This document shows, piece by piece, positions 1 to 9,302 of a DNA stretch of 64,000 bases. Below the pieces are notes generated by a model. The model did not search any database. It worked only from the letters and a program-made list of their open reading frames with translations, and was not told the origin of the DNA. The stretch covers positions 124,001 through 188,000 of the forward strand of contig NZ_CP011389.1 of NCBI RefSeq assembly GCF_001007995.1, given 5' to 3'. Position 1 is the first letter of the stretch. Each line of letters begins with the position of its first letter. This stretch comes from Deinococcus soli (ex Cha et al. 2016) (lineage in GTDB: Bacteria; Deinococcota; Deinococci; Deinococcales; Deinococcaceae). A program made the translations under genes and the position numbers.

Positions 1-741
1 CAGCGCGTCCCAGTACGCCTGCAGGTCCGGGGCCAGCGGCACCGAAGCGGCCACCTGCGCGCCCGCCCACGGGAACGCCACTCGCGCCGCGTGCAGCGCC
101 TGCCTCGCCAGGCCCAGCCGCGCCGTCAGTTCCGGCGTCTGCCCCTCCTCCATGAAGCGCAGGAACACCCCGGGGTCCCGCCCGTAGATCTTGTCCCCGA
201 CCATCGGCAGGCCCAGGTGCGAGAGGTGCGCGCGGATCTGATGCAGCCGCCCCGAACGCGGGTACGCCTCGATCAATGCGTGCCCGGCGCGGCGGGCCAC
301 CACCCGGAAGTCCGTCACGGCGGGCCGCCCGTCCGGCACGACCCCCTGCCGGATCGCGATGCGGTTCGCGCCGCCCAGGCCCAGGTCGCCCAGCGGGGCG
401 TCCAGCGTGCGCCGCTCCCAGTCCGGCGAGCCATGCACGAGCGCGAGGTACGTCTTGCCGACCAGATGCGTCTTGAACAGCGTGAAGAACCGCTGCGCCG
501 CCTCCCGGTCCCGCGAGAGGACCTGCGCGCCGCTCGTCTCGCGGTCCAGGCGGTGCGGGGGGGCCAGATCCGCCTCGCCCGTCTCTCGCCGCATGAACGT
601 CAGCAGGTCCGGCACGTCCACCCGCGCCCGCACCGGATGCGTCAGCCACAGCGCGGGCTTGTGCACCACGTAGAAATCAGGGTGATCGAGGATGATGCGC
701 GGCTTCTCGGTGGGCGGCAGCAGGGGCGCGCGCCCCGTCAC
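1..741 (-). CDS. RluA-family pseudouridine synthase, 3' end cut off
   Basis: Converts particular uridines in rRNA or tRNA to pseudouridine in the cytoplasm; the target RNA cannot be told from sequence. 247 codons are visible and the C-terminus lies outside the window. The family signature HRLDRETSG sits at about residues 63-71, with the catalytic Asp at 66, and the conserved GRLHQIRAH block is at about 164-172. There is no N-terminal S4 RNA-binding domain, unlike RluB, RsuA and many RluD proteins. The GTG start (739-741) overlaps the TGA of the upstream flavin reductase by 4 bp, so the two are probably translationally coupled. Confidence 0.88.
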   Translation of the reverse strand, partial: MTGRAPLLPPTEKPRIILDHPDFYVVHKPALWLTHPVRARVDVPDLLTFMRRETGEADLAPPHRLDRETSGAQVLSRDREAAQRFFTLFKTHLVGKTYLALVHGSPDWERRTLDAPLGDLGLGGANRIAIRQGVVPDGRPAVTDFRVVARRAGHALIEAYPRSGRLHQIRAHLSHLGLPMVGDKIYGRDPGVFLRFMEEGQTPELTARLGLARQALHAARVAFPWAGAQVAASVPLAPDLQAYWDAL

Positions 742-1328
742 AGTTCCCACACGCTGGCGTAATCCCGGCCCATCAGGCGCGCCGAGAGGTCCACGCCCCG
801 GTCCACCGTCCGGTTCAGTCGCTCGCGCAGCCAGTCGCCCGGCACGCCCGGCGCGGCCCAGTGCGCGGACGTCGCGTACACGAAGTGCGGGTTCACCACA
901 CAGCGGAAATCCACCATCAGCCCGAACGCGAACGCCCCGTGACTCAGGTACCCGTGATCCAGCCCGCCGGACACCAGGAACGTCACGGGCCGGTCGAACC
1001 AGGCGCCGTGCAGGCCGCGCGCGGCGTCGCTGCTGCCGGTCAGTTCCACCAGCGCCTTCACGCCGGACCCCAGGCCCCAGTTGTACACGGGCACGCCCAG
1101 GAACACCCCGTCCGCCTCGCGGATGGCGCGGTGGTACACCCCGGTCTGCGGGTGCGCGTAGCAGCCCTGCGGCCCCTGGTCGTTGTCGAAGGGCGGCAGG
1201 GGCGCAGCGCGCAGGTCAAGGTGCGTGACCTCGTGCCCCTGCGCCCGTAGCTGCGCGGCGGCAAGGTTGCACAGCCACGCGCTGCGGCTCTCCGGGTCGA
1301 GGCTGGTCGAGAGGACGGCGAACTTCAC
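738..1328 (-). CDS. NADPH-dependent FMN reductase family protein
   Basis: A 196-residue flavodoxin-fold protein that probably binds FMN and reduces a small substrate with NAD(P)H in the cytoplasm; the substrate is unknown. It begins with the usual beta-strand and phosphate-binding turn ([15 protein letters not shown]), and [19 protein letters not shown] near residues 78-96 matches the conserved P-x-Y-N/H-x2-x3-LK segment of the family. The GTG start lies 6 bp after a TACCCT box (1335-1340), so the mRNA is likely leaderless. The last codons overlap the pseudouridine synthase start. Confidence 0.85.
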   Translation of the reverse strand: MKFAVLSTSLDPESRSAWLCNLAAAQLRAQGHEVTHLDLRAAPLPPFDNDQGPQGCYAHPQTGVYHRAIREADGVFLGVPVYNWGLGSGVKALVELTGSSDAARGLHGAWFDRPVTFLVSGGLDHGYLSHGAFAFGLMVDFRCVVNPHFVYATSAHWAAPGVPGDWLRERLNRTVDRGVDLSARLMGRDYASVWEL

Positions 1329-1334
1329 CCCGAC

Positions 1335-1340
1335 AGGGTA
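1335..1340 (-). promoter_or_regulatory. -10 box of a leaderless promoter (flavin reductase)
   Basis: TACCCT on the minus strand, 6 bp before the GTG at 1328. The spacing puts the transcription start at or next to the start codon. Confidence 0.6.
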
Positions 1341-1371
1341 GCGTCCCGCCGGACGCGTGACCCGGCGCTTG

Positions 1372-1734
1372 TCACTCGGTGGTCGTGTGGACCGCGCCGC
1401 CCTCGCCGACCACCACGCGCGCCGACTGGTCGTCCAGCGCCCCCAGGGCCACCTCGGCCCCGCCCACCTGCACGGTCGCCTGCCCCTCGACCGGCACCCG
1501 CCACGACTGATGCGGCCACAGCCGCGCCCGTTCCACGCACCCGGCCTGGCCGCACACCCGCAGGCCCGACAGCACCTGCCCGGACTGGTTGGCGACCTCC
1601 ACGCCGCCCGCCACGCCGAACAGCAGCCACGCCCACGCCACCAGCGTCCCCAGGCCCAGCAGGCCGCCCGCCACCGACCACACGGGAACAGGGGCGGTGG
1701 GCCGGGGGCGGGCGGTGGGGGCAGGCGCGTTCAT
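1372..1734 (-). CDS. Small membrane-anchored protein, unknown function
   Basis: 120 residues, not recognised. A proline-rich N-terminus (about residues 1-18) is followed by one hydrophobic helix (about 19-45) and a beta-rich exported domain with two cysteines (CGQAGC, about 62-67) that could form a disulphide. The topology suggests a single-pass anchor with the C-terminal domain outside the membrane. The start is ATG, 6 bp after CACACT; the intervening GGAGG could also act as a ribosome binding site. It follows the DUF4127 gene on the same strand with a gap of about 50 bp. Confidence 0.6.
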   Translation of the reverse strand: MNAPAPTARPRPTAPVPVWSVAGGLLGLGTLVAWAWLLFGVAGGVEVANQSGQVLSGLRVCGQAGCVERARLWPHQSWRVPVEGQATVQVGGAEVALGALDDQSARVVVGEGGAVHTTTE

Positions 1735-1788
1735 GCCTCCAGTGTGCCGCGCGTCTGTCGGGCGCGCATCAGCCGTTTGGTGCAGGTG

Positions 1789-3300
1789 TCACGATCCGCT
1801 GGACACGGCTTCAGTCACCCAGAGGGGCACCACGCCGGTGAACAGGCGCGGCCACGCCAGATGCGGCTCGCCCAGCTCCAGGGTCAGGCCCCGCCCCGCG
1901 AAGTGCGCGTCCCACACCGCCTGCACGCGCGGCGGCAGCAGCTCACGCAGGGCCGCCTCGGCGTCCGCGCGCTGCTCGCCCAGATCGAAGGGACTGGGAC
2001 TCCCCAGCCGCTCGCGGACCAGCGAACGGACCTCGCCCTGGTACAGCACGTCGTCCGCGATGCGGGCCAGCAGCGCCTCCGCATGCGCCGCCCGGTCCGT
2101 CACGAGCGGCGCGAGCTTCCCGAACGCCACCGCCGACCCCAGCGTGTTGCCCGCCGTGTTCCAGGCGCTGAAGCCCGCCAGATCCGCCAGCGGCAGCCCC
2201 CCCATCAGCGTCCACAGCCGGCCCTCGGCGCCGTTCGGGTACGCGATGTCCGCCACGCTCACCGCCCGCCCGGCCCGCAGGTCCGCGCGCAGGGCGTCCA
2301 CGAACGCCGGGAGGTGCCGGTGCGGCGTGTCCACCGTCGCAAAGTCCGGCTGCCGGTGCGCCTGCCGCGTGCCCGGCGTGTTCACCGCCAGCACGAACGC
2401 CGCCTCCTGCACGCAGTCCGCCAGTCGGCACCCCGCCGCGCGCAGGTGCGCCCGCACGAGTTCCCCCGCCGGGCGGTCCTCGTATAGCAGCTCCGCGCCC
2501 GCCCCGCCCAGCCCACTGAAGCGCACCCACACCGGGACCTCCTCGGGGTGCAGCGCGCGGGCCAGCAGCGCGCACGGCACCTCGTCCGCGCCGGGGTACA
2601 CGTCCAGGCGATCCCACACGCCCAGCGCGTCCGCGCGGGCCTCCAGCAGGCGCCGGTCGAAGGCCGCCAGCCCGTACGGCGTGGTGTCGTCCAGCGTGAG
2701 GCACAGGTGACTCAGCACCCCCCCCGCGAGCAGGTCCAGCGCGGCCAGATGCAGCGACCGGTTGCGCTCTCGGGTGCCCACCCAGTCCGCCAGGATCTCC
2801 GCCGGAACTGCCGCGCGGGCCGCGTCCAGCGCCGCGCGTTCCGCCTCGCCGTGCCGGGCGTGCCGGTCGAACGCCGTCGAGTACGCCCGCAGCTCGCGGC
2901 CCCACTGGCCGTAGTACGCCTTCTCCTCGTGCGGGTCGTTGTCATGCGCCACCCGCACGATCACCCCGAACGCATAGATCCGCAGCGCCGGATGCGCGGC
3001 TTTCAGCTCACGCAGCAGCGCCAGCCGCTCCAGCGCTCCCGCCAGCGGCTCCGACACCCGCCGCGCCGGGATCATCCCGCCCAGGCACAGCGTCTCCAGG
3101 CACACGACCAGCACGTCCGCGTCCGCCGCCCCGGCCCGCAGCCACGCCGCGAGCACCCCGGTGTCGCCCGGCGTGAAGAAGTCCGGCAACGCCGCCGCCG
3201 GAGGCACTCGAACCTCCGCGCCGGTCATGCGCCCCAGCTGTGCGGGCAGGTCCAGGGTGGGCGGGCGGGTATCCGGCGGAACGAGCAGCACGCGGGTCAT
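1789..3300 (-). CDS. DUF4127 family protein
   Basis: 503 residues, close to the usual length of DUF4127 proteins, a family of unknown biochemical role found in Deinococcus, Firmicutes and some other bacteria. Recognised from the N-terminal RVLLVPPDTRPPT, the DNDPHEEKAYYGQWGR block near 145-160, and the C-terminal pair NGAEGRLW and FSAWNTAGNTLGSAVA near 355-400. There is no signal peptide, so it is probably cytoplasmic. The start is ATG, 7 bp after TAGCCT (3308-3313), consistent with leaderless transcription. Confidence 0.88.
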   Translation of the reverse strand: MTRVLLVPPDTRPPTLDLPAQLGRMTGAEVRVPPAAALPDFFTPGDTGVLAAWLRAGAADADVLVVCLETLCLGGMIPARRVSEPLAGALERLALLRELKAAHPALRIYAFGVIVRVAHDNDPHEEKAYYGQWGRELRAYSTAFDRHARHGEAERAALDAARAAVPAEILADWVGTRERNRSLHLAALDLLAGGVLSHLCLTLDDTTPYGLAAFDRRLLEARADALGVWDRLDVYPGADEVPCALLARALHPEEVPVWVRFSGLGGAGAELLYEDRPAGELVRAHLRAAGCRLADCVQEAAFVLAVNTPGTRQAHRQPDFATVDTPHRHLPAFVDALRADLRAGRAVSVADIAYPNGAEGRLWTLMGGLPLADLAGFSAWNTAGNTLGSAVAFGKLAPLVTDRAAHAEALLARIADDVLYQGEVRSLVRERLGSPSPFDLGEQRADAEAALRELLPPRVQAVWDAHFAGRGLTLELGEPHLAWPRLFTGVVPLWVTEAVSSGS

Positions 3301-3345
3301 CCGCCCGAGGCTAGCAGGCCCCGGCAGGCCAGGGCCATGCAGACC

Positions 3346-3374
3346 GGGGGGCGGCCACGCCCTCGCCGCCCCCC
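3346..3374. terminator. Strong GC hairpin between two leftward genes
   Basis: Perfect 10-bp stem (GGGGGGCGGC / GCCGCCCCCC) with a 9-base loop, just downstream of the membrane-protein gene ending at 3389. There is no T run on either side, so intrinsic termination is plausible but unproven. Confidence 0.45.
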
Positions 3375-3388
3375 GTCCCGGGCGCCGT

Positions 3389-4405
3389 TCAGGCCGCGCT
3401 GGCCGCTCCCGCCGGGCGCAGTCTGCGCCACAGCCAGTGCCCGCCGGCGATCAGCCATGCCAGGATGAACACCAGCACGTACTCGATCACGGGGATGCGG
3501 ATCACCTCGTTCAGCTTGCCCCATCCGCGCCCGCTGTACACCAGCGTCACCAGCGCCACGAACGCGGCGATGGCCGTCCAGCGCGCCCAGCGGGGCCAGC
3601 CCAGGCCGTACATCTGCGTGGCGATGAAGATCGCGCCGAACCCGAACGCGAACATCGGCCACAGGCCCTTGCCCTGCCCGTACGCCACGAGCGCGCCGTG
3701 CACCAGCACCGCGACCTCCAGGCTGGTCGTCCAGGCGCGGTTCAGGTGCGCCCGCGTGAAGAACAGGCTGCCCTGCACGAGCAGCAGGAACATGTAGATG
3801 AAGCCGATCAGGTGCCCCGGCGTGGACACGGTCGGGTGGAACCAGAAGGTGTAGATGGTCGCCCACGCGAACACGTACCCGTGATACCGCTTCACCACAC
3901 CGATGGCGCTGTCGGGCACGCCCGCGCTGCGGCCGAACAGCAGCCCCCGGCGGCGGCTTTCCATCAGGATCACCATCACGAGCAGCAGGATCACGGACCC
4001 CTGCGAACTGAACACGCTGACGTCCTGCGCCAGCCCGTCGTAGAAGACGTGCGTCTGGATCAGGTGCAACAGGATGAACGCGGCGTTCACGCCCAGCGCC
4101 CACACGTTGAACCAGTGCAGCCCACCCGTGTACCCGGGGCGCTGCATCTGCGCGCGGTAGATCAGCCACCAGATGATCACCTGATGCAGCAGGTACGGCA
4201 GCCACGCGCTGAGGCGCGTCCAGACGGTCGCCTCGGGCAGCTTCCAGTAGTACCAGGCGGCCCCCTGGTCCGGCAGCAGCCGCACGCCGTCCAGCCGGGG
4301 GCCGAGCAGCCAGATCAGGGCGGTGAACAGGAAGCTGAACGCGATGCCGCCCAGCAGCGCGCGGTTGGCCGAGGGGCCGGAAGGATCGGAAAGGGGTTTC
4401 TCCAC
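3389..4405 (-). CDS. Multi-pass integral membrane protein, unknown function
   Basis: 338 residues with about nine hydrophobic helices spread over the full length, and short Arg-rich cytoplasmic loops (MESRRRG, WLWRRLRP at the C-terminus). No catalytic or transporter signature is evident. The repeated Trp/Tyr/His residues in helices (YYWK, HQVIIWW, FWFHP) could suggest cofactor or lipid binding, but that is speculation. The GTG start is 6 bp after TACGCT (4412-4417), a leaderless layout. Confidence 0.72.
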   Translation of the reverse strand: MEKPLSDPSGPSANRALLGGIAFSFLFTALIWLLGPRLDGVRLLPDQGAAWYYWKLPEATVWTRLSAWLPYLLHQVIIWWLIYRAQMQRPGYTGGLHWFNVWALGVNAAFILLHLIQTHVFYDGLAQDVSVFSSQGSVILLLVMVILMESRRRGLLFGRSAGVPDSAIGVVKRYHGYVFAWATIYTFWFHPTVSTPGHLIGFIYMFLLLVQGSLFFTRAHLNRAWTTSLEVAVLVHGALVAYGQGKGLWPMFAFGFGAIFIATQMYGLGWPRWARWTAIAAFVALVTLVYSGRGWGKLNEVIRIPVIEYVLVFILAWLIAGGHWLWRRLRPAGAASAA

Positions 4406-4463
4406 CCCATGAGCGTACCGTGAAGATCATGTCACTCCCCACACAATCAGGAGGTTGGCAGGC

Positions 4464-5237
4464 TCAGCGGTCCGCCAGCAGGAACGCCAGCGTGTCGTCC
4501 CGCATGCGCCTGCTCGTGTAGTGCCCCACGCCCGGATACACCGTCTCACGCAGGACATCAGGGCGACCCGCCGAGGCGTACGCCGCGCGGTAGGCAGCCA
4601 AGGTGGGCGCGTGATGAGTCTCCAGCGGAAACACCGGGTCCGCCCCGCCACTGCCCAGGAACAGCGGCGTGGGCACGGCGTCCGCCGCGTGCGCCAGCGG
4701 GCGATGCCGGTTCAGGAACGCCTGGAGGTCCGGGCGGCGCACCTCCGGCTCGTGCCACACGCCGGACGTGATCAGCGCCGCTGCCCGCGCGACCCGCGCC
4801 TCCGTCCGCGCGAGGGTCTGCGCCACATATCCGCCCATGCTGGAGCCCACCACCCACACCGGCACCCGCCCGTAGGCCGCCTGCGCGGCGTCCAGCAGCG
4901 CCGGGGCCTCCGCGACCGTGCGGCGCACGCTCTCCCACACGAACTCGCGGGCGTTCAGGCCCGGCGGGGCGGCGCCCTGCCGCTCGCCGTGCAGCGCCGC
5001 GTCCGGCAGGACCACCGCCGCGCCCCACGCGGCCAGCGCGGCGTACACGCCCAGCTTGCCCTCCTTGGCCGCCCAGGCCCCGTGGTACACGACGCAGACC
5101 GCCCGCACCTCCCGGCCCGGCGCGGGGCGCTCCACCAGGCACGGCACGCCCGCGAGGACCTGCCGCTCCACCGCGTACGGCTCGCCCCCGACCAGCGGCG
5201 TCGCGTGCGGGTCACCCGGGTGGAACGCGCGGGTCAC
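4464..5237 (-). CDS. Alpha/beta hydrolase (prolyl oligopeptidase-like)
   Basis: Predicted serine hydrolase of 257 residues; substrate unknown. The nucleophile elbow GSSMGG (Ser in the centre) lies near residue 130, an HGA oxyanion-type segment (VYHGAWAAKEG) near 55, and the closing His of the triad in GVGHYTSRR near 238. The longer open frame runs to 5312, but GTG 5235-5237 is preferred because it overlaps the TGA of the upstream histidine phosphatase by 4 bp, the coupling pattern used throughout this window. It is the third gene of a likely operon. Confidence 0.83.
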   Translation of the reverse strand: MTRAFHPGDPHATPLVGGEPYAVERQVLAGVPCLVERPAPGREVRAVCVVYHGAWAAKEGKLGVYAALAAWGAAVVLPDAALHGERQGAAPPGLNAREFVWESVRRTVAEAPALLDAAQAAYGRVPVWVVGSSMGGYVAQTLARTEARVARAAALITSGVWHEPEVRRPDLQAFLNRHRPLAHAADAVPTPLFLGSGGADPVFPLETHHAPTLAAYRAAYASAGRPDVLRETVYPGVGHYTSRRMRDDTLAFLLADR

Positions 5238-5788
5238 GCCGGGAGGTCCAGGCGGGTCGGCGCGCCCCCCGGCGTCCAGATCCACACGTCCGGGTTGCGC
5301 AGCGCCGTCCACCCGTCATTGCCCAGGCCCAGCAGCAGCGCCAGGAGGTTGCCGTGGGTGACGACTACCGTCACGCCCGCCGGGTCGCGGTGCGCGTCCA
5401 GCGCGGCCTGACCGCGCCCCCGGGCCGCCGCGCCGGACTCGCCGCCGGGCAGGGCCAGCGTGTCGTCCGCGAAGCTGTCCCGCAGCCGGTCGCACCAGTC
5501 CGCGCGGGGCACGCCCGTCAGGACCCGCTCGGTCAGGCGCTCATCCAACGTGACCGGCAGGCCCTGCGCCTCCGCCAGCGGGGCCACCGTATCCGTGGCG
5601 CGGCGCCACGGGCTGCTCACGATCCGCGTCGCGCCCAGTCCGCGCAGCGCGGGCACCAGCGCCGCCGCGCCCGCCTGACCCTCCGGGGTCAGTTCTGCGT
5701 CGGGTTCCTGTCCCGACGCGCGGGCGTGCCGCACCAGCAGCAGCGTCCCCGGCGGCAGGGGAGCGTCCGGCACTGGCGTGGCGGTCAC
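5234..5788 (-). CDS. Histidine phosphatase family protein
   Basis: 184 residues of the phosphoglycerate-mutase / acid-phosphatase superfamily. The phosphohistidine motif LVRHARAS lies near residues 18-25 (catalytic His in RHA), and the second catalytic His is in VVTHGN near 144. It probably removes a phosphate from a small molecule or protein; the substrate is unknown. The start is taken at GTG 5786-5788 because it overlaps the stop of the Cys-cluster gene by 4 bp (GTGA), not the longer frame reaching 5842. Confidence 0.85.
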   Translation of the reverse strand: MTATPVPDAPLPPGTLLLVRHARASGQEPDAELTPEGQAGAAALVPALRGLGATRIVSSPWRRATDTVAPLAEAQGLPVTLDERLTERVLTGVPRADWCDRLRDSFADDTLALPGGESGAAARGRGQAALDAHRDPAGVTVVVTHGNLLALLLGLGNDGWTALRNPDVWIWTPGGAPTRLDLPA

Positions 5789-6519
5789 GCGAATTCCAGC
5801 AGCATGCGGTGCGCCAGCCCTCGCCCCGACGCCCGCTGCCACGCCGCGCGCGTGTCTCCGGCCATGATCGCCCCCATGAAGCGCTCGTCCCGCGCCAGGG
5901 TCGTCAGCACCCAGTAGTCCCCCCAGACCTCCACCCCCCAGGCGTCCACCATCGCCCGCGACGCCGTCTCCCAGATGGGCTCGCTCAGGTGCTCCAGCGG
6001 CGCGATGAAATGCAGTTCGCCGTCCGTGCCGGGCGTCCGCGCGACCTCGCGGCGGTACTCGGCCCGCTCACGGGCACTCATGCGCTCCCACACGCCCGCC
6101 TCGCAGAAATGCGCCGGGAACGCACTGAACGTGTCGCGGCACCGCGTCGGGCGGGCCTCGTAGCGGCTGCACCCCCCCGTCTCCCGGTCCAGGATCGGGC
6201 AGAAGCCCACTTCCAGCCGGTGCCGCTGCACGTACTCGTCGTCACTGCGCGCCGTGCGGGCATTCGCGATCGCCGCGCGGGCGTGCGCCTCGACGGCCGC
6301 CGCCAGCCCCTCGTCCAGTTCGGCGGCCATCACGAGCGCCTCGGCCAGACTCACGCGGATCGGCATGTTGCAGCACGCCACGCATCCCGACGCGCAGTAC
6401 ACCCGCCCGCCCTGACGTGCGTAGCGGTCCATCCACTCCCCCGCACGCCGCCCGTAGCGGTCGTACGCGCGCCGCACGGCGTCTGTCACGTCACGGTTCA
6501 TTGCCTGCACCTCACTCAT
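5785..6519 (-). CDS. YkgJ-type cysteine-cluster protein (zinc or iron-chelating)
   Basis: 244 residues with the metal-binding cysteine pattern of the YkgJ / CxxxCxxCC family: [10 protein letters not shown] near residues 42-51, then [22 protein letters not shown] with further Cys near 106-127. Members bind Zn or an Fe-S cluster, and several act in protein or RNA modification; the role here is not known. It is the first gene of a three-gene operon with a phosphatase and a hydrolase, each joined by 4-bp overlaps. The ATG start is 6 bp after TAGGCT (6526-6531), so likely leaderless. Confidence 0.85.
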   Translation of the reverse strand: MSEVQAMNRDVTDAVRRAYDRYGRRAGEWMDRYARQGGRVYCASGCVACCNMPIRVSLAEALVMAAELDEGLAAAVEAHARAAIANARTARSDDEYVQRHRLEVGFCPILDRETGGCSRYEARPTRCRDTFSAFPAHFCEAGVWERMSARERAEYRREVARTPGTDGELHFIAPLEHLSEPIWETASRAMVDAWGVEVWGDYWVLTTLARDERFMGAIMAGDTRAAWQRASGRGLAHRMLLEFA

Positions 6520-6525
6520 CCGCGC

Positions 6526-6531
6526 AGCCTA
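6526..6531 (-). promoter_or_regulatory. -10 box of a leaderless promoter (Cys-cluster operon)
   Basis: TAGGCT, 6 bp before the ATG at 6519. It lies back to back with the rightward TATACT box at 6599-6604. Confidence 0.55.
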
Positions 6532-6598
6532 GAGCATCCGCCCGCGCCCGACCGTGTGCCGCGCAGACCCTGCACGGCGGGGCGCGCCCCCGCGTGCG

Positions 6599-6604
6599 TA
6601 TACT
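6599..6604 (+). promoter_or_regulatory. -10 box of a leaderless promoter (HD-domain gene)
   Basis: TATACT, 9 bp before the GTG at 6614. It decides the start codon over the longer frame beginning at 6554, which would begin upstream of this promoter. Confidence 0.55.
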
Positions 6605-6613
6605 GACCGCAAC

Positions 6614-7630
6614 GTGTTCAGGCGTCCCCGCACCCCCCAGACCCCGACCGGCACTCCAGACCCGCGCAAGACCGGGACCAGCCAGGAGCCGCTCGACCCG
6701 ACGCGCGTGCTGGCGGACCTCGTGTCGCGCCCCACGCAGGAAGGCGTGCTGGAGGGGGCCCTGTCGTATGCCGCGACCCTGATGGGCGGCAACGTGCAGG
6801 GCTACGCGGTCGTGCGTCGCGGCCAGGACCGCGTCGCGGCCGTGTTCGGCGGGTACCCCAAGAGCCTGCTGGGCCTCGCCCTGACCGGCCCCTGGGGGCA
6901 GATGCGCTCCCGGGTCGTGCCCGACGGCAGCCGCGAACTGTTCGACACGAACGGCCCCGAGATCACCGCGCAACTCGAGGAAGCCGGACTGCGCGACGCG
7001 CAGATCAGTCTGGTCGTACCCCTGAGCGTCCGTGGCCGGCACCTGGGCGCGCTAATCCTCGACCGGGCCAGCAGCGACGGCATCGCGCCCGCCGCGCAGG
7101 AGGCCGTCACGAAGTGGGCGGCGGCCGTCGCGCCGATCCTCAGCATCCTCGAGGGCCGCGAGGAATGGAAACAGGCCGCCCGGCAGCTCACGGGCGCGCT
7201 CGTGGAGGCCGTCGAGAGTCAGGACTTCGACTCGCTGGGGCACGCGCAGGCCGTCACGGACGTCAGCCTGAAACTGGGCCGCGCGGTGGGCCTCACCGAC
7301 CGTGAACTGGAAGAACTGTGGTTCGCGTCCATGCTGCACGACATCGGCAAGATCCACGGCGAGCAGGGCCACGCGCAGGTCGGCGCGAACTTCCTGCACG
7401 GCGTCCCGCACCTCAGCGAGGCGCAGAAGGCCATCCGGCACCACCACGAGCGCGTGGACGGTCAGGGCGAACCCGACAGGCTGGGCGGTGAGGACATCCC
7501 ACTGTACGCGCGCATCCTGGCCGTCGCGAACGCCTACGTCCGTCTGGGCGGCCTGGAACGCCTGAAACCCCAGGCGGGCAAGGGCCTGGACGCCAAACTG
7601 GTCGGCCTGCTGGAAAAACTCCCGCAGTGA
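6614..7630 (+). CDS. GAF-like plus HD-GYP-like signalling protein
   Basis: 338 residues from GTG 6614. The N-terminal half resembles a GAF sensor domain (about residues 30-175, ending in a predicted helix before the HD domain). The C-terminal half is an HD phosphohydrolase domain with [12 protein letters not shown] near 240 and [16 protein letters not shown] near 277. In active HD-GYP c-di-GMP phosphodiesterases the latter reads HHExxDGxGYP and is followed by VADxxDA; here GYP is GEP and the later block is VANAYVRL, so activity may be lost or altered. The next gene starts 8 bp after the stop. Confidence 0.78.
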   Translation: MFRRPRTPQTPTGTPDPRKTGTSQEPLDPTRVLADLVSRPTQEGVLEGALSYAATLMGGNVQGYAVVRRGQDRVAAVFGGYPKSLLGLALTGPWGQMRSRVVPDGSRELFDTNGPEITAQLEEAGLRDAQISLVVPLSVRGRHLGALILDRASSDGIAPAAQEAVTKWAAAVAPILSILEGREEWKQAARQLTGALVEAVESQDFDSLGHAQAVTDVSLKLGRAVGLTDRELEELWFASMLHDIGKIHGEQGHAQVGANFLHGVPHLSEAQKAIRHHHERVDGQGEPDRLGGEDIPLYARILAVANAYVRLGGLERLKPQAGKGLDAKLVGLLEKLPQ

Positions 7631-7637
7631 GCGCCGC

Positions 7638-8477
7638 ATGACCCTGCGCCCCGCCCACCCCGGAGACCCACCCACCCCGCGCTTCCCGAACCTGGAAGCG
7701 CGGTTCGGCCCCCTGACCCCCGTGGACGCCGGCATGCAGAGCCGCGTGTACGCCACGCAGGACGGCCAGACCGTCATCAAGGTGTACCGCAACCACCAGG
7801 GCGAGCACGGCGTGGAGGCCGAGAACATGCGCCGCGCCGGGATGGGCGACCGCGTGATCGACGCGCTGGAGGTGGACGGCATCGAGGCGCTGATCATGCG
7901 CCGCTTCGACGGTCACCCCCTGCGCACGCCCGACGTGCCCCGCGCCCTGACGCAACTACGCGCCAGCCTGCGCGCCCTGCACGGCACCACTTGGGGCCGC
8001 GTGAACCTGCGCCGCGTTCAGGACCGCCTGCGCCGCTTCCGCAGCGCCCTGGCCGCCTACCCGCTGGACGACCTGTTCGACGCGGTCGAGATTCCCCTGG
8101 ACCGCGGCCTGCTCGACCAGCCCGCCGCGTTCTGCCACCTGGACCTGTGGCACGACAACATCCTGATCAGCGAACCCCACGGCGAGGTGCTGATCATCGA
8201 CTGGACGAAGGCCGACTGGGACGACCCGCTGCGGGACCTCGCGCTGCTCAAGACCGGCACCCTCGACCTGCTCCCGCCCGACGAGAGCCTCCAGGCGGCG
8301 CTGACCTTCCTGCCGGACCAGACGCCCGCCACGCTGACCCGCTACCGCGCGTACCTCGCCATGACCACCCTGCACGACCTGTACTGGTTCCTGATGAACG
8401 AACCGTACGAATTCGAGGGCCAGCGCGACCAGAAGGTGCCGCGCGCCCGCCACGCCCTGGCCCGCCTGCCCGGCTGA
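7638..8477 (+). CDS. Aminoglycoside phosphotransferase-like (APH) kinase family protein
   Basis: 279 residues with the protein-kinase-like APH fold. The Brenner motif [10 protein letters not shown] (catalytic Asp in HLD) lies near residue 168, and the metal-binding motif [11 protein letters not shown] near 188-198. The N-terminus carries TVIKVYRN near residues 49-56, with the ATP-binding Lys. Its own substrate is unknown: the family includes antibiotic kinases but also homoserine, choline and sugar kinases, and nothing here argues for drug resistance. It lies 8 bp after the HD-domain gene and is likely co-transcribed. Confidence 0.8.
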   Translation: MTLRPAHPGDPPTPRFPNLEARFGPLTPVDAGMQSRVYATQDGQTVIKVYRNHQGEHGVEAENMRRAGMGDRVIDALEVDGIEALIMRRFDGHPLRTPDVPRALTQLRASLRALHGTTWGRVNLRRVQDRLRRFRSALAAYPLDDLFDAVEIPLDRGLLDQPAAFCHLDLWHDNILISEPHGEVLIIDWTKADWDDPLRDLALLKTGTLDLLPPDESLQAALTFLPDQTPATLTRYRAYLAMTTLHDLYWFLMNEPYEFEGQRDQKVPRARHALARLPG

Positions 8478-8515
8478 GCGGCCCCGCCAGGGCCGGACGC
8501 CCTGCGGGCCGCGGG
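8478..8515 (+). terminator. GC-rich hairpin between the APH-like gene and upp
   Basis: An imperfect stem (GCGGCCC...CAGGGC with GCCCTG...GGGCCGC, one bulge on the left arm) fills the gap just before the upp promoter. No T run, so it is weak evidence for termination. Confidence 0.35.
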
Positions 8516-8516
8516 G

Positions 8517-8522
8517 TATGGT
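8517..8522 (+). promoter_or_regulatory. -10 box of a leaderless promoter (upp)
   Basis: TATGGT, 6 bp before the upp ATG. Confidence 0.55.
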
Positions 8523-8528
8523 GGGCGC

Positions 8529-9152
8529 ATGGTTACTGTCGTCACCCATCCCCTCGTTCAACACAAACTCTCGGTCATGCGCGACGTGCACACCGGCGTG
8601 AAGGAATTCCGCGAGCTGGCCAGCGAGGTCAGCCTGCTTCTCGCCTACGAGGCCATGCGCGACCTCGAAGTCACCCAGGAGGAAGTCACCACGCCCATCA
8701 CCACCGCCGAGTTCCCCATGCTCAGCGGCAAGAAGCTGGCGCTGGTCGCCATCCTGCGCGCCGGGCTGATCATGACCGATTCGATCGTGCAGCTCGTGCC
8801 CGCCGCGAAGGTCGGCCACATCGGCCTGTACCGCGACCCCGAGACCCTCGGGCCGGTCGCGTACTACAACAAGCTCCCCACCGACATCGCCGAGCGGCGC
8901 GTGTTCCTCACCGACCCCATGCTCGCCACCGGGGGCAGCGCCAGCGCCGCCATCGCCAGCCTGAAAGCGGCCGGGGCGACCAGCATCAAGCTCATGTGCA
9001 TCCTCGCCGCGCCCGAGGGGGTGGCCGTGATCGAACGCGACCACCCGGACGTGGAGATCGTCGTCGCCGCCCTGGACTCCCACCTGAACGACCACGGGTA
9101 CATCGTGCCCGGGCTGGGCGACGCGGGCGACCGCATCTACGGCACCAAGTGA
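8529..9152 (+). CDS. upp: Uracil phosphoribosyltransferase
   Basis: Salvages uracil: uracil + PRPP gives UMP + PPi, in the cytoplasm. The 207 residues match the usual bacterial UPRT length of 205-210. The family motifs are present: HKLSVMRD near 11, [11 protein letters not shown] near 74-84, the PRPP loop [10 protein letters not shown] near 130-139, and the uracil-binding [12 protein letters not shown] near the C-terminus. The ATG is 6 bp after a TATGGT box, so it is probably made from its own leaderless transcript. Confidence 0.96.
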   Translation: MVTVVTHPLVQHKLSVMRDVHTGVKEFRELASEVSLLLAYEAMRDLEVTQEEVTTPITTAEFPMLSGKKLALVAILRAGLIMTDSIVQLVPAAKVGHIGLYRDPETLGPVAYYNKLPTDIAERRVFLTDPMLATGGSASAAIASLKAAGATSIKLMCILAAPEGVAVIERDHPDVEIVVAALDSHLNDHGYIVPGLGDAGDRIYGTK

Positions 9153-9210
9153 GTGCAGGCGTAGAACGCTCGTTTTTAGACAACCTGTGCACCCCACACT
9201 GACCGCCGCT

Positions 9211-9216
9211 TACGCT
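9211..9216 (+). promoter_or_regulatory. -10 box of the leuA attenuator transcript
   Basis: TACGCT, 6 bp before the ATG of the leader peptide at 9223, so the leader peptide itself appears to be leaderless. Confidence 0.55.
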
Positions 9217-9222
9217 GAACCC

Positions 9223-9267
9223 ATGACCGCGTTCAGCCTTCTTCTTACCTGTCCTCCGGTGGAGTGA
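9223..9267 (+). CDS. Leucine leader peptide (14 residues)
   Basis: MTAFSLLLTCPPVE, with three consecutive CTT leucine codons (9238-9246); CTT is uncommon next to the CTG/CTC used in neighbouring genes. It ends at TGA 9265-9267, ahead of a terminator hairpin and leuA. The layout is that of a classical transcription attenuator: ribosome stalling at the Leu codons frees CCTCCGG (9253-9259) to pair with the left arm of the terminator. It is too short for automatic gene calling; support comes from the codons and the competing hairpins. Confidence 0.75.
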   Translation: MTAFSLLLTCPPVE

Positions 9268-9302
9268 ACGGCAAGGAGAACCGCGCCTGAACCCCCCGGA
9301 GG
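9253..9302 (+). promoter_or_regulatory. Predicted antiterminator of the leuA attenuator
   Basis: CCTCCGG (9253-9259) can pair with CCGGAGG (9296-9302), the left arm of the terminator. The same seven bases recur in the terminator right arm (9310-9316), so the two structures exclude each other. A small CTCC-GGT-GGAG hairpin (9254-9264) lies at the end of the leader coding region. Confidence 0.65.
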
